Below are positions 53,170 through 62,093 of a stretch of 64,000 bases of DNA, piece by piece. Made by a program: the position numbers and the translations under genes. Under the pieces are notes generated by a model, which was not told the origin of the DNA, did not search any database, and worked only from the letters and a program-made list of their open reading frames with translations. Numbering within the stretch: position 1 is the stretch's first letter; each line of letters starts with the position of its first letter. Source of the DNA: Pseudomonadota bacterium (lineage in GTDB: Bacteria > Myxococcota_A > Polyangia > Haliangiales > Haliangiaceae); contig JAEYYV010000184.1 of assembly GCA_023428295.1 (NCBI GenBank), forward strand, positions 1-64,000. The letters run 5' to 3'.

Positions 53170-53274
53170 GGTTTGATAATCGAATAGTGTCACGCAAGTG
53201 GTCATGGGCGGCACGTCCTCTCGTCGAGCGGACGTGCCGGCCCGAACAAGTTTTGATCGTTTGGCAATAAGCCT

Positions 53275-53364
<90 letters not shown>

Positions 53365-53403
53365 CCGCTTCCGCTCGGAGAGCACCGCAACGAATACAGA
53401 TAC

Positions 53404-53476
<73 letters not shown>

Positions 53477-53482
53477 CGAAGA

Positions 53483-53950
53483 ATGAAAGAGCACGATGAT
53501 TGGATGGCCGTCGCGCTGGAAGAAGCGCGTGCGGCAGGTGTCGCGGGAGATGTTCCCGTGGGCGCCGTCATCGTCGGAAGTGATGATCGCGAGCTCGCGC
53601 GAGGTCGCAATCGACGAGAAGTCGATGGTGATCCCACCGCGCATGCCGAGGTCGTCGCTCTTCGCGAAGCAGCCAAGGTGCTCGGCACCTGGCGGGTAGA
53701 AGCAACGCTCTATGTGACCCAAGAGCCATGTCCGATGTGCGCGGGCGCGATCGTGAACTCACGTGTCTCTCGCGTCGTGTTCGGATGCACGAACCCCAAA
53801 GCGGGCGCGGTGCAGACGCTCTTTCAGATCGCATCCGATCCACGCCTCAATCACCGTGCTGCGGTGATCGGCGGTGTTCGCGAGAAGGAGTGCGCGAGCG
53901 AGCTCTCCCAGTTCTTCGCGCGGCTTCGTCGAGGACCCGCCTACGAGTAG
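53483..53950 (+). CDS. tadA: tRNA-specific adenosine deaminase TadA
   Basis: 155 residues. The zinc site is complete: H54-A-E56 (PTAHAEVVAL) and P-C83-P-M-C86 (EPCPMCAGAIV). It converts A34 to inosine in tRNA-Arg(ACG), in most bacteria its only tRNA substrate. The gene begins 6 bases after the tRNA-Arg(ACG) gene, so its mRNA probably starts with the tRNA transcript. Normal length for TadA. Confidence 0.96.
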   Translation: MKEHDDWMAVALEEARAAGVAGDVPVGAVIVGSDDRELARGRNRREVDGDPTAHAEVVALREAAKVLGTWRVEATLYVTQEPCPMCAGAIVNSRVSRVVFGCTNPKAGAVQTLFQIASDPRLNHRAAVIGGVREKECASELSQFFARLRRGPAYE

Positions 53951-53968
53951 TCTTGGCGAATCGTTTTT

Positions 53969-54051
53969 GGAGGGATGTCCGAGTGGCCGATGGTGTCTGA
54001 TTCGAAATCAGATGTGCGCAAGCACCGGGGGTTCAAATCCCTCTCCCTCCG
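53969..54051 (+). tRNA. tRNA-Ser(CGA)
   Basis: Acceptor GGAGGGA pairs TCCCTCC; anticodon stem-loop TCTGA-TTCGAAA-TCAGA gives anticodon CGA; long variable arm (GTGC-GCAA-GCAC). It starts 18 bp after tadA. Confidence 0.95.
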
Positions 54052-54074
54052 CAATTTTTCACCGCACCCCATTT

Positions 54075-54159
<85 letters not shown>

Positions 54160-54213
54160 CAGCACCGCCGAGCTATCGTCGGATTTGTTACGACCACGTG
54201 CGTGACGCTTTAT

Positions 54214-54294
54214 GGTCCCGAGTGACGCGACAGCTGTGAACCCCGCCAGGTCCGGAAGGAAGCAACGGTAGCGGAAATAGTGGGTGCTTGGGGC
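54214..54294 (+). ncRNA. ffs: 4.5S signal recognition particle RNA
   Basis: Contains the invariant SRP domain IV core (CCAGGTCCGGAAGGAAGCA), with the GGAA tetraloop and the asymmetric loop that binds Ffh. Outer strands GGTCCCGAG (54214) and CTTGGGGCC (54286-54294) pair to close a single hairpin of about 81 nt, the small Gram-negative form. It lies between tRNA-Ser(GGA) and dnaX. Confidence 0.92.
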
Positions 54295-54304
54295 CACCTT
54301 TCTA

Positions 54305-54342
54305 GACGAGCGATGAAGCGATTCATCGCTCGTCGCCTTTTC
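54305..54342 (+). terminator. Rho-independent terminator after SRP RNA
   Basis: Perfect 13-bp stem GACGAGCGATGAA / TTCATCGCTCGTC with a GCGA loop, followed by GCCTTTT. Confidence 0.85.
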
Positions 54343-54366
54343 GGCGCACGCAACACGACGCTTCGG

Positions 54367-54440
54367 CGCACGTGCAGCGCGACGTTTTCGGCGCACGTGC
54401 AGCGCGACGTTTTCGGCGCATGTGCAGCGCGACTTTTCGG
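54367..54440 (+). repeat. Three tandem 25-bp repeats upstream of dnaX
   Basis: CGCACGTGCAGCGCGACGTTTTCGG at 54367-54391 and 54392-54416 (identical), and a 24-bp variant at 54417-54440. A partial unit precedes them (54343-54366). They lie between the SRP terminator and the dnaX start. Confidence 0.92.
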
Positions 54441-54488
54441 CGCACGCGGATGTGTCGTCGGACGGGGCAGGTATAGTCGTTCGCCGCC

Positions 54489-56564
54489 ATGAGCTATCTC
54501 GTCCTCGCTCGCAAATATCGCCCGTCGACGTTTGCCGAGGTCGTGGGCCAGGAGCACGTCACGCGCACGCTCGCCAATGCGTTTGCGAGCGGTCGCGTTC
54601 ATCACGCGTTCCTCATGACGGGGCCACGCGGCTGCGGCAAGACCACGGTCGCGCGCATCATCGGCAAGGCGGTGAACTGCGAGAACGGGGTCGCCAACGG
54701 TGGTCCCGAGGCCAAGGCCGGCACCATCGTGTGCGGCACGTGCACCGCCTGTACGAGCATCGGCAACGGTAGCGCCGTCGATTATCAGGAGATGGACGGC
54801 GCGTCGAACCGCGGCATCGATGCGATTCGCGAGCTGACGGAGGCCGTGCGGTACCAGCCCGCACAGCTGAAGAAGAAGGTCTACGTCATCGACGAAGTCC
54901 ACATGCTCACGACCGAGGCGTTCAACGCCTTGCTAAAGACGCTCGAGGAGCCGCCGCCGCACGTGATGTTCGTGCTCGCCACGACCGAGCCGCACAAGCT
55001 GCCGAACACGATCCTCTCGCGTTGCCAGCGCTACGACTTCAAGTTGGTCCCGGCGCAGCGCTTGGCGCAGCACCTCGCGCAGATCTTCAAGACCGAGAAG
55101 CTGGCGATCGAGCCGGGTGCGGTCAGCTTGCTCGTTCGCGAGAGCGGCGGCAGCGTGCGCGATGCGCTCTCGCTGTGCGACCAGATCATCTCGTACGTCG
55201 GTGACGCCACGATCACGGAAGCGCATGTCGCCGAGGTGCTCGGCGTCGCGGATCGCTCGCTGACGCGCACGCTCGTCCGCGCACTCGCGCACGGCGATGC
55301 AGGTGCGGCGCTCGGCGCCGTCGAGGCGGCCATCGATCGCGGCGTGGATGAAGTGCAGCTCGCGCGCGCGATCGTGCGTTACCTGCGCGACCTCTCGGTG
55401 CTGCAGGTCGCGGGCGATCGCCCCGAGCTCGTCGACGCGAGCTCCGAGGAACGCACGGAGCTCGCCGCAGAAGCCAACGAGCTGCATCGCTCGCGCGTCT
55501 CGCAGATGTTCGAGCGCATGCTTCGCTGCTGCGACGAGCTCGGCAAGACGCTGCAGCCGCGCTTGGTGCTCGATTGCGCGCTGATCGATGTCGCCACCGT
55601 CGAGCCGCTCGTGCCGCTCGGCGATCTCATCGATCGCCTGGGCGAGCTCGAGCAGCGCATCGCGCGCGGCGGTGCCCGTCCCGCGTCGAGCGGATCGGGC
55701 GGCGGGCGTCCCACCTCGCGAGCGACGGTGCCTGACCGTCCGTCGAACACGCGCACGCAGACCCCGGCATCGTCGGCTAGCGCCACGTCGATGCCGGCCG
55801 CAACCATGTCGGCGCCCGTGTCGGCGGGCTCTCCGCCGGCAATGTCGGCTGCCGCGTCCGCACCAGCGATGTCCGCTGCCGCGTCATCGTCTGCGCCGCC
55901 GATGTCCGCTGCGCCGATGTCCGCTGCGCCGATGTCCGCTGCGCCGCCGATGTCCGCTGCGCCGAGCATGTCTTCGGCGCTCGAGGACGCACTGTCGACC
56001 AAGTCCGCGCCGATTCCGGCCGCTGCTCCGTCGACGAAGTCCGCGCCCGTGTCGATGCAGCCCTCGGGACCCGTGCCCGCAGCGGCGAGCACCGCATCCG
56101 GCTCGGGTCCTCACGCGGATCTCGCGATCCCGCAAAACGCCAGCGAGGCGCTGCGCGCGTGGGACACGGTCCTGCGCGAGCTGCAGGATCGCAAGAAGTT
56201 CTCCCTCGCAGGTCCGCTCGAGCACGCGCGGGTCATGGGCTGGACGGCAGACGTCCTCGAGCTCGGGTTTCCCGTCGACGTTCACGCGATGGGCGAGATG
56301 GCCGCGGATAACGACAAGCTCACGGAGCTGCGCACGCTGATTCGCGAGATGGGGACCGCGCAGAAGGGGATCCGCGTCGTCATTCGACTGCTCGACGAGC
56401 GCGAGTCTGCCTCCGTCGGCGCCCGATCGGTGCTAGAGACATCGAGGGAGAAGTCCTCCGCCGAGAAGAACAGGCGCGAAGCCGAAGCGCGCGAACACCC
56501 GATCACGAAGCACGTGCTCCAGACGTTCGGGGCGCAGATCAAGGAGATCAAAACCGATGTCTAA
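54489..56564 (+). CDS. dnaX: DNA polymerase III subunit gamma/tau
   Basis: 691 residues. AAA+ clamp-loader domain: VGQEHVTRTLANAF, Walker A GPRGCGKTT, a zinc module (CGTCTAC), Walker B VYVIDEVHML, sensor-1 LATTEPHKLPNTILSRCQRYDF. A low-complexity Ala/Ser/Pro/Met linker follows (about 395-530, with repeated PMSAA units), then a C-terminal domain (GPLEHARVMGWTADVLELGF) corresponding to the tau end. No slippery heptamer is evident, so the short gamma form may not be made. The ATG follows a TATAGT at 54472. The stop overlaps ebfC by 8 bases. Confidence 0.96.
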   Translation: MSYLVLARKYRPSTFAEVVGQEHVTRTLANAFASGRVHHAFLMTGPRGCGKTTVARIIGKAVNCENGVANGGPEAKAGTIVCGTCTACTSIGNGSAVDYQEMDGASNRGIDAIRELTEAVRYQPAQLKKKVYVIDEVHMLTTEAFNALLKTLEEPPPHVMFVLATTEPHKLPNTILSRCQRYDFKLVPAQRLAQHLAQIFKTEKLAIEPGAVSLLVRESGGSVRDALSLCDQIISYVGDATITEAHVAEVLGVADRSLTRTLVRALAHGDAGAALGAVEAAIDRGVDEVQLARAIVRYLRDLSVLQVAGDRPELVDASSEERTELAAEANELHRSRVSQMFERMLRCCDELGKTLQPRLVLDCALIDVATVEPLVPLGDLIDRLGELEQRIARGGARPASSGSGGGRPTSRATVPDRPSNTRTQTPASSASATSMPAATMSAPVSAGSPPAMSAAASAPAMSAAASSSAPPMSAAPMSAAPMSAAPPMSAAPSMSSALEDALSTKSAPIPAAAPSTKSAPVSMQPSGPVPAAASTASGSGPHADLAIPQNASEALRAWDTVLRELQDRKKFSLAGPLEHARVMGWTADVLELGFPVDVHAMGEMAADNDKLTELRTLIREMGTAQKGIRVVIRLLDERESASVGARSVLETSREKSSAEKNRREAEAREHPITKHVLQTFGAQIKEIKTDV

Positions 56565-56895
56565 CGGAAAGATGCCCGACCTGAACGCGCTGATGAAGCA
56601 GGCGCAGAAGCTTCAAGGCGATGTCGCGAAGATCCAAGAGGAGCTCGCGAAGATGGAGATGGACGGCGTCGCCGGGGGCGGGATGGTCACCGCCACGGTG
56701 AACGGCCAATTCGAGGTGGTTCGCGTGAAGATCGACAAGACCGTCGTCGATCCGAACGACGTGGGCATGCTCGAGGATCTCGTCACCGCGGCGATCAACG
56801 CGGCAGGTGCGAAGATCCGCGAGGCGAGCAAAGCCAAGATGCAGTCGGTGATGGGTCCGATGGCCGGGATGCCCGGCATGCCCGGCCTGTTCTAG
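56557..56895 (+). CDS. ebfC: YbaB/EbfC family nucleoid-associated protein
   Basis: 112 residues. NALMKQAQKLQGDVAKIQEELAKMEMDGVAGGGMVTATVNGQFEVVRVKIDKTVVDPNDVGMLEDLVTAAINAA is the full YbaB fold. It ends in a Met/Gly/Pro tail (MAGMPGMPGLF). It binds DNA as a dimer. It overlaps dnaX by 8 bases and precedes recR, the standard order. Confidence 0.96.
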   Translation: MSNGKMPDLNALMKQAQKLQGDVAKIQEELAKMEMDGVAGGGMVTATVNGQFEVVRVKIDKTVVDPNDVGMLEDLVTAAINAAGAKIREASKAKMQSVMGPMAGMPGMPGLF

Positions 56896-56961
56896 GGGAG
56901 ATCTCCCTGATCGCCAGGTCGTCCTCGATTCATCGCCCTCGATTCGTCGCATAGTGTCGTC

Positions 56962-57561
56962 GTGGCCGACCCGATCCGTCGCTTGGTCCAAGAGCTGTCC
57001 CGCTTGCCGGGCATCGGCGAAAAGTCCGCCACGCGGCTCGCGTTTCATCTGATCCGCGGCGCGAGCGGAGCAGGCCGCCAGCAGATCCACGATCTCGCGC
57101 AAGCCCTGCTCGACGTCACGGACAAGATCCGTCTGTGCTCGGTCTGCTGCACGATGACGGAAGGCGACCCGTGCACGACGTGCGCGGATCCTCGTCGAGA
57201 AGGGGACATCATCTGCGTCGTCGCGTCGCCCTCCGACCTGGTGGCCATCGATCGCGGCGGTCACTTCCGCGGCAAGTTCCACGTACTCCACGGGTTGTTG
57301 TCGCCGCTCGAAGGCATCGGCCCCGATGATCTGCGCATCGCCGAGCTCGTGCGACGCCTCGACACGGGTGTTCGCGAGGTCATCATCGCGACGAGCCCCA
57401 GCGTGGATGGCGAGGCCACCGCCATGTACATCGCCCGCACGATCAAGCCGCTCGGAGTCCAGGTCTCTCGCATCGCGACTGGGTTACCGGTGGGTGGCGA
57501 GCTGGAGTACTCGGATCAAGCCACGATCGCCCGCGCCCTCGCTGGCCGGGCGACCATGTAG
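56962..57561 (+). CDS. recR: Recombination protein RecR
   Basis: 199 residues. The HhH motif (LSRLPGIGEKSATRLAFHLI), a zinc finger C59-x2-C62 and C71-x2-C74, and a Toprim domain (IICVVASPSDLVAIDRGG, ...IIATSPSVDGEATAMYIA). It works with RecF and RecO at gaps. It starts with GTG 66 bp after ebfC, with recF in the same window near the origin. Confidence 0.96.
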   Translation: MADPIRRLVQELSRLPGIGEKSATRLAFHLIRGASGAGRQQIHDLAQALLDVTDKIRLCSVCCTMTEGDPCTTCADPRREGDIICVVASPSDLVAIDRGGHFRGKFHVLHGLLSPLEGIGPDDLRIAELVRRLDTGVREVIIATSPSVDGEATAMYIARTIKPLGVQVSRIATGLPVGGELEYSDQATIARALAGRATM

Positions 57562-57693
57562 GGCTGCGTTATCACGGGTGGAAAGGTTGTACGGTAGAGC
57601 CGTGGTTGATACCGTGACTCGTCGGCGGGGAACACCTCCAACGAGCGGTCTACGCGCTCGCGAGATGAGAACCGACCAAGGAGATTCGGCGCG

Positions 57694-58176
57694 ATGATCC
57701 AACAGCTCGTCATGTACGAGGAAGAGCTTCAGCAGATCAACAACATCTGCGAAGTGCTTCACCGAGACTCGAATGCAAAAGCCGTCCTGGTGATCGATAA
57801 GAACGGTCAGGCGATGGCATCTGCGGGAGATGTGCAGGAGCTCGACGTCACGTCGCTCTCTTCACTCACCGCCGGTAACGTCGCTGCCACCGGTGGCATC
57901 GCGTCCCTGCTAGCCGAGAAGGAATTTGCAGGTCAATTTCTCGAGGGTGAGAAGATCAGCTACCACGTCTCGATCGTGGGCCAGCGAGTCATCCTCGTCG
58001 TGCTCTTCGACGGGCGCAGCTCTCTTGGCCTCGTGCGACTACGCGTTCGCAAGGCAACGGGTGAGCTCGTCGGCGTCCTCGAGACCATGGTCAAGAAGAG
58101 CCAGAGTGGCTCGGGTCAGCAATCGGTGTTCAGCGAGATCACCGATGACGACATCGACAACCTCTTCAACGACTGA
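57694..58176 (+). CDS. mglB: MglB-like roadblock/LC7 GTPase-activating protein
   Basis: 160 residues. The roadblock fold reads QLVMYEEELQQINNICEVLHRDSNAKAVLVIDKNGQAMASAG and LSSLTAGNVAATGGIASLLAEKEFAGQF, close in layout to Myxococcus MglB, and it ends SEITDDDIDNLFND like that protein. MglB is the GAP that sets front-rear polarity with MglA. mglA follows after 15 bp. Start ATG 57694 has AAGGAGA 9 bases upstream. Confidence 0.93.
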   Translation: MIQQLVMYEEELQQINNICEVLHRDSNAKAVLVIDKNGQAMASAGDVQELDVTSLSSLTAGNVAATGGIASLLAEKEFAGQFLEGEKISYHVSIVGQRVILVVLFDGRSSLGLVRLRVRKATGELVGVLETMVKKSQSGSGQQSVFSEITDDDIDNLFND

Positions 58177-58191
58177 CGGGGAGGGGAACAG

Positions 58192-58779
58192 ATGAGCTTC
58201 ATCAACTACTCGTCCCGCGAGATCAACTGCAAGATCGTCTACTACGGTCCCGGCCTGTGCGGGAAGACGACGAATCTCCAGTACATCTACAACAAGACGA
58301 ACCCCGAGGCGAAGGGCAAGATGATCTCGCTCGCCACGGAGACCGAGCGCACGCTGTTCTTCGATTTCTTGCCGCTCTCGCTCGGTGAGATTCGCGGGTT
58401 CAAGACGCGCTTCCACCTGTACACGGTTCCCGGACAGGTGTTCTACGACGCGAGTCGCAAGCTCATCCTGAAGGGTGTCGACGGCGTCGTGTACGTCGGT
58501 GACTCGCAGATGGAGCGCATGGAAGCGAACATCGAGTCGCTCGAGAACTTGAGCTCGAACCTGCAGGAGCAGGGCTACGACCTCAACAAGCTCCCGTACG
58601 TCGTCCAGTACAACAAGCGCGATCTGCCAAACGCGATCCCCATGGCGGAGCTCGAAGAAGCGTTGAACCCCACCAAGGTTCCCAGCTTCGAAGCAGTGGC
58701 CCCCAAGGGCATCGGCGTGTTCGATACGCTCAAAGCTGTGGCGAAGCTCGTACTCACCGAGCTTCGAAAGGGGAGCTGA
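58192..58779 (+). CDS. mglA: MglA-type small GTPase
   Basis: 195 residues, the length of Myxococcus MglA. G1 GPGLCGKTTNLQYIY (residues 19-33), the switch II region TVPGQVFYDASRKLILKGVDG (MglA has TVPGQ where Ras has DTAGQ), and NKRDLPN (G4). It is a cytoplasmic polarity switch. In motile myxobacteria it drives A- and S-motility reversals; homologues occur in other bacteria. The ribosome site GGGGAGGGG precedes the ATG. Its stop overlaps the next gene by one base. Confidence 0.96.
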   Translation: MSFINYSSREINCKIVYYGPGLCGKTTNLQYIYNKTNPEAKGKMISLATETERTLFFDFLPLSLGEIRGFKTRFHLYTVPGQVFYDASRKLILKGVDGVVYVGDSQMERMEANIESLENLSSNLQEQGYDLNKLPYVVQYNKRDLPNAIPMAELEEALNPTKVPSFEAVAPKGIGVFDTLKAVAKLVLTELRKGS

Positions 58780-60596
58780 TGCAAACCGCGACGGGTGCGA
58801 AGCCTCGGTTTCGCCAGGACCTCATCGCCGAGCTCGTCGAAGAGGGCGGGCAGCGTTTCATCGATGTTGCCGACCCGGACAGCGGTCACATGTTCCGCTT
58901 CTTCGAGGTCGAGTACTCACTCGCGTGCGGTATGAATGGCGAGCGCGACGTCGCGGGCATCGTGAAGTGGGCGCAAGACGAGCTCGGTTTCACGCCGCAG
59001 ACCGCGGAGGTGCAAGCCGTCATCTCGCAGCTCGCCAGCCTGCAATTCGTCGGCGCAGATCGCACCATCGACGCGGCGGCGACCAAGGTCTCCGCCGCGC
59101 AACCCACGGCGGACGAGCTCGCGAGGGGCGTCGTCGTCGGTAAGAACACGAGCGCGTCGTCGGCGGGTGATGTCGAGCTCGGTAAGGCCGGCACCAACGC
59201 GGTCGTGCGCGACGAGAAGCTGCCAGCTGCGGACTTCGCGCTCGGCGCGTCGGGTGCGAGCGCTGCCAAGGCGACGCCCAAGACGCCCGTCGAGGACATC
59301 GCGCTCGGTGCGCCCGGTGCGGTCGAGGCGCCGCGCAAGGCCACGCCCGCTGCGGACGTCTCGCTCGATCTCGCGGATCAGTTCGCGCTCAAGCCGGGCG
59401 ACGTGAAGGAAGCGGTTCGCCAGTCGAAGGTGATGTCGGCTGTCGAGGTTCCCAAAGAGCTGCTCGAGGCCGAGGCCAAGCCGGCCAAGCCTGTCGAGAC
59501 GAAGCCCGAGCCCGTCGCCGCGAAGCCCGAGCCGGTCGCGAAGCCGGAGCCCGTGGCAGCCAAGCCCGAGCCGGTCGCAAAGCCGGAGCCCGTGGCGACC
59601 AAACCGGAGCCCGTGAAAGCGAAGGAGCCGGAGAAGGCTCCCGAGAAGAAGCCGGAGCCCGTGAAGGCAAAGGAGCCGGAGAAGGCTCCCGAGAAGAAGC
59701 CGGAGAAGGCTCCCGAGAAGAAGCCGGTCGAGCTGTCCAAGCCGCCCGTGGTCGAGAAGCAGCCCGTCGCACCGCCGGCGCCATCGCAAGGCGTGAGCCC
59801 GCTGCTCATCTCGATCTTGATCCTCGTCGTGATCGGCGCGGGTGCGTTCTTCGTCTGGAAGTTCGTGATCAACAAGGAGGAGACGGCGCAGAACACGCCG
59901 CCACCGAAGCAGGAGCCGTTGCCACCGCCGCCGCCGGCCGACGTGACGTCGAAGGTCGTGCTCGAGACGCCGCCGGCGATCGACATCAAGGCAGCGAACG
60001 CGGGCGCGATCGAGACGATCGAGGTCGCCGACAAAGAGGTGAAGGCAGGCGACGTGATCGCCACGCTCGTCGGTGCCAAGGCCACGCAGGCCGAGCTCGA
60101 CAAGCTCACCGCCGACATCGAGAAGCTGAAGCCCGCGGTCGAGGCGGCGCAGTCCGCGTACACCGCGGAGACGCAGAAAGAGAACAACGAGGCGGGCGTG
60201 AACGCGGCGCAAGCCAAGCTCGATCGCGCGAAGAAGCCGCTCACGGACAAAGAGACGGCACAGAAGACGAAGGAAGCGGATCTCGAGAAGCTCGTCGTGA
60301 AGGCCACCGGCGACGGCAAGCTCGTGTTCCCCGGCGAAGCGCCGCTCAAGGTCGGCGACAAGGTCACGGCGGATCAGGTGATCGCGCAGGTCGCGCGTCC
60401 CACCGCGCCCGTCGCGACGTTCAAGATCCCCGCGGGAACGAAGATCGCCGCCGACGGGACGCTGAGCATCAAGGCTGGCGACCAGACGATCGTGTGCACG
60501 GTGTCCGACGCGCAGGTCGAGACCGTGAAGGTGACGTGTCCGGCGGACGCAGGCCTGACCGACGGCGCTGACGTCACGTTCGCGCTGCCGAAGTGA
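58779..60596 (+). CDS. MglA-coupled single-pass membrane protein (PqqD-like N-terminus, lipoyl-like C-terminus)
   Basis: 605 residues. Residues about 8-90 form a PqqD-like winged region (FRQDLIAELVEEGGQRFIDVADPDSGHMFRFFEVEYSLACGMNGERDVAGIV). Then come Ala/Asp-rich linkers with repeated 'DxALGAPG' motifs, and 30-residue PEPVA/KPEPVKAKEPEKAPEKK repeats (about 240-330). A transmembrane helix is at about 345-368. The C-terminal half has a coiled coil and two half-motifs (TIEVADKEVKAGDVIATLVG, GEAPLKVGDKVTADQVIAQV), like the halves of a lipoyl/HlyD barrel. The ATG overlaps the mglA stop, so it is translated with mglBA. No name is known; an effector or anchor of MglA is an inference. Confidence 0.8.
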   Translation: MQTATGAKPRFRQDLIAELVEEGGQRFIDVADPDSGHMFRFFEVEYSLACGMNGERDVAGIVKWAQDELGFTPQTAEVQAVISQLASLQFVGADRTIDAAATKVSAAQPTADELARGVVVGKNTSASSAGDVELGKAGTNAVVRDEKLPAADFALGASGASAAKATPKTPVEDIALGAPGAVEAPRKATPAADVSLDLADQFALKPGDVKEAVRQSKVMSAVEVPKELLEAEAKPAKPVETKPEPVAAKPEPVAKPEPVAAKPEPVAKPEPVATKPEPVKAKEPEKAPEKKPEPVKAKEPEKAPEKKPEKAPEKKPVELSKPPVVEKQPVAPPAPSQGVSPLLISILILVVIGAGAFFVWKFVINKEETAQNTPPPKQEPLPPPPPADVTSKVVLETPPAIDIKAANAGAIETIEVADKEVKAGDVIATLVGAKATQAELDKLTADIEKLKPAVEAAQSAYTAETQKENNEAGVNAAQAKLDRAKKPLTDKETAQKTKEADLEKLVVKATGDGKLVFPGEAPLKVGDKVTADQVIAQVARPTAPVATFKIPAGTKIAADGTLSIKAGDQTIVCTVSDAQVETVKVTCPADAGLTDGADVTFALPK

Positions 60597-60703
60597 CTGC
60601 GACAGCACTCGCACTCGCGTAGCGGTTGCGCTGCCGACGTGAACGCGACAGCTCGCACTCGCGTAGCGGTCGCGCTGCCGACGTGATGGCGAGCGCTTCG
60701 CGC
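60597..60703. repeat. Tandem duplication after the MglA-coupled gene
   Basis: The segment containing the end of the gene and the following bases (GCGCTGCCGA-GTGA, then ctcgcactcgcgtagcgg) occurs as three imperfect copies ending at about 60596, 60643 and 60685. Two later copies reproduce the codons for ALP and a stop. No gene is seen here. Confidence 0.8.
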
Positions 60704-61717
60704 TTACGCTTTGTCGCGGCCGAGCGCTGCGAGCGCGACGGCCATGCGCGAGAACACGGTCATCGAGCTGGCGACGGTGCACGCGTCGAACAGCGCGGCG
60801 TCGTCGAAGCCCGCTTCGCGCAGCCGAGCGAACGTGGAGTCCGAGATCGTCCACGGCGCGAGCGTGACAACGTGGGCGAGCTCGCGAAGCGCGTCGTCGA
60901 ACGGGTTCACCGTCAAATCGTCGGGCGGCGAGATGCTCGCGTCGCCGAGCCAGAGCGCGACCCAGCGCGCGATCACCGTGCGTTGTCGTCGAGAGAGCGG
61001 CGCGTCGCGTTCGTACATGTAGCTTCGCCAGGCGGCAAATGCTGCGACGGCAGCGGGGCGGCGCGAGGGATCGATCGCGGGCCGTCCGACGATCGGGACC
61101 GGCGCTGCGACGAGAGGCGGCGTGGAGAGATCCGCGAGCGGCGGCTTGATCTCCACGTCGTACTCGAGCGAGATGCCGACGGCGTCGGAGATGCGGTTCA
61201 TGTGGCCGACGTGCGACGACAGCATGATCGCGTGGAGGATGTCGTCATCATCGAGGCCCACGTCGTGGGCGCGCTCGCGATGCATCGGCGAGAGTGTCCA
61301 CGGTCTCTCGGTGACGATCGCCGTGAGCTCCGCGAGGCGTTGCATGCGCGGCGTCCCGCTGCGAACGGTGCGCGGAGACGTGACCACGGCCAGCGGGATC
61401 TCGCGATCTCCGTGGAGCGATGTGCGGAGAAACTCCGCGTGGGCGGCGCTGCAGTAATAGCTCTGGTTCAGGCGTGATGTGACGGCGGCGACCAGCTCGC
61501 GCTCGGGCCACGCGAGCGGACCCGCGCAGACAAGCGACGTGGAGACGGAGCCCACCTTGGGGATCAGCTGCGCGTCGAGGCTGTGCGCGCGGATGATGCC
61601 GGCGACCTCATGACCGCGCGGGATATAGACCGATGGAAGCGGTCGCTCCCGCGAGCGATCATAGGCTTCGCGAAGATCGCCGTGCGACTCCGGGTATCCA
61701 ATGATCTGCAGACCCAC
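60704..61717 (-). CDS. AhpD/carboxymuconolactone decarboxylase-like two-domain protein
   Basis: 337 residues. Two AhpD-like helical halves: the first has LNQSYYCSAAHAEFLR (CxxxH active-site pattern) and later LSSHVGHMNRISDAVGISLEYDV. The second (FAAWRSYMYERDAPLSRRQRTVIARWVALWLGD, ...FDDAALFDACTVASSMTVFSRMAVAL) has lost the Cys. The family includes peroxidase-related and thiol-oxidoreductase proteins. GTG start at 61717. Downstream of the tandem duplication, transcribed toward it. Confidence 0.75.
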   Translation of the reverse strand: MGLQIIGYPESHGDLREAYDRSRERPLPSVYIPRGHEVAGIIRAHSLDAQLIPKVGSVSTSLVCAGPLAWPERELVAAVTSRLNQSYYCSAAHAEFLRTSLHGDREIPLAVVTSPRTVRSGTPRMQRLAELTAIVTERPWTLSPMHRERAHDVGLDDDDILHAIMLSSHVGHMNRISDAVGISLEYDVEIKPPLADLSTPPLVAAPVPIVGRPAIDPSRRPAAVAAFAAWRSYMYERDAPLSRRQRTVIARWVALWLGDASISPPDDLTVNPFDDALRELAHVVTLAPWTISDSTFARLREAGFDDAALFDACTVASSMTVFSRMAVALAALGRDKA

Positions 61718-61731
61718 GGCTCGTCATTGTC

Positions 61732-61944
61732 TCAGAGAGCTTGGATCTTTTTCACTTCGAACTGCGGCCCCACCATCGCAAAGCCCATCGCACCCTTGTC
61801 GACCTTGCCCTCGACCTCGGCTTTCATGCCGTCCTTCGCTCCGTCCAGTTCGCCCGTCAGCTGATAGGTCTCACCCTTGTCCGTCTCGAACGTCCACTGT
61901 CCACCCTCGAGATCCGTCCGGCGAATCGTACCTTTGAGCTTCAT
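61732..61944 (-). CDS. Small beta-rich protein of unknown function
   Basis: 70 residues from ATG 61944. Short alternating hydrophobic segments (MKLKGTIRRTDLEGGQWTFETDKGETYQLTG, AEVEGKVDKGAMGFAMVGPQFEVKKIQAL) suggest an OB-like or DUF5818-like beta barrel. No signal peptide. Similar small proteins are widespread without known function. It lies 14 bp upstream of the AhpD-like gene, so the two may form an operon. Confidence 0.65.
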   Translation of the reverse strand: MKLKGTIRRTDLEGGQWTFETDKGETYQLTGELDGAKDGMKAEVEGKVDKGAMGFAMVGPQFEVKKIQAL

Positions 61945-62093
61945 GTCCAGAACGTAGCCCCTTCGTTGACGAGCGGCCATTCAACCAGCCAATCGCAACC
62001 GCTGTCTCCGGCAGATCGAGTTGTCCACCCACTGGCAATTCTAGCGATTTCCAGCAGTTGCACTTGGCGCGCACGGTGCAGCCTCACCAGCGC

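Noticed and set aside
54489..56564. Programmed frameshift producing gamma in dnaX
   Set aside because: No A/T slippery heptamer is seen in the central region, so no basis for the call.
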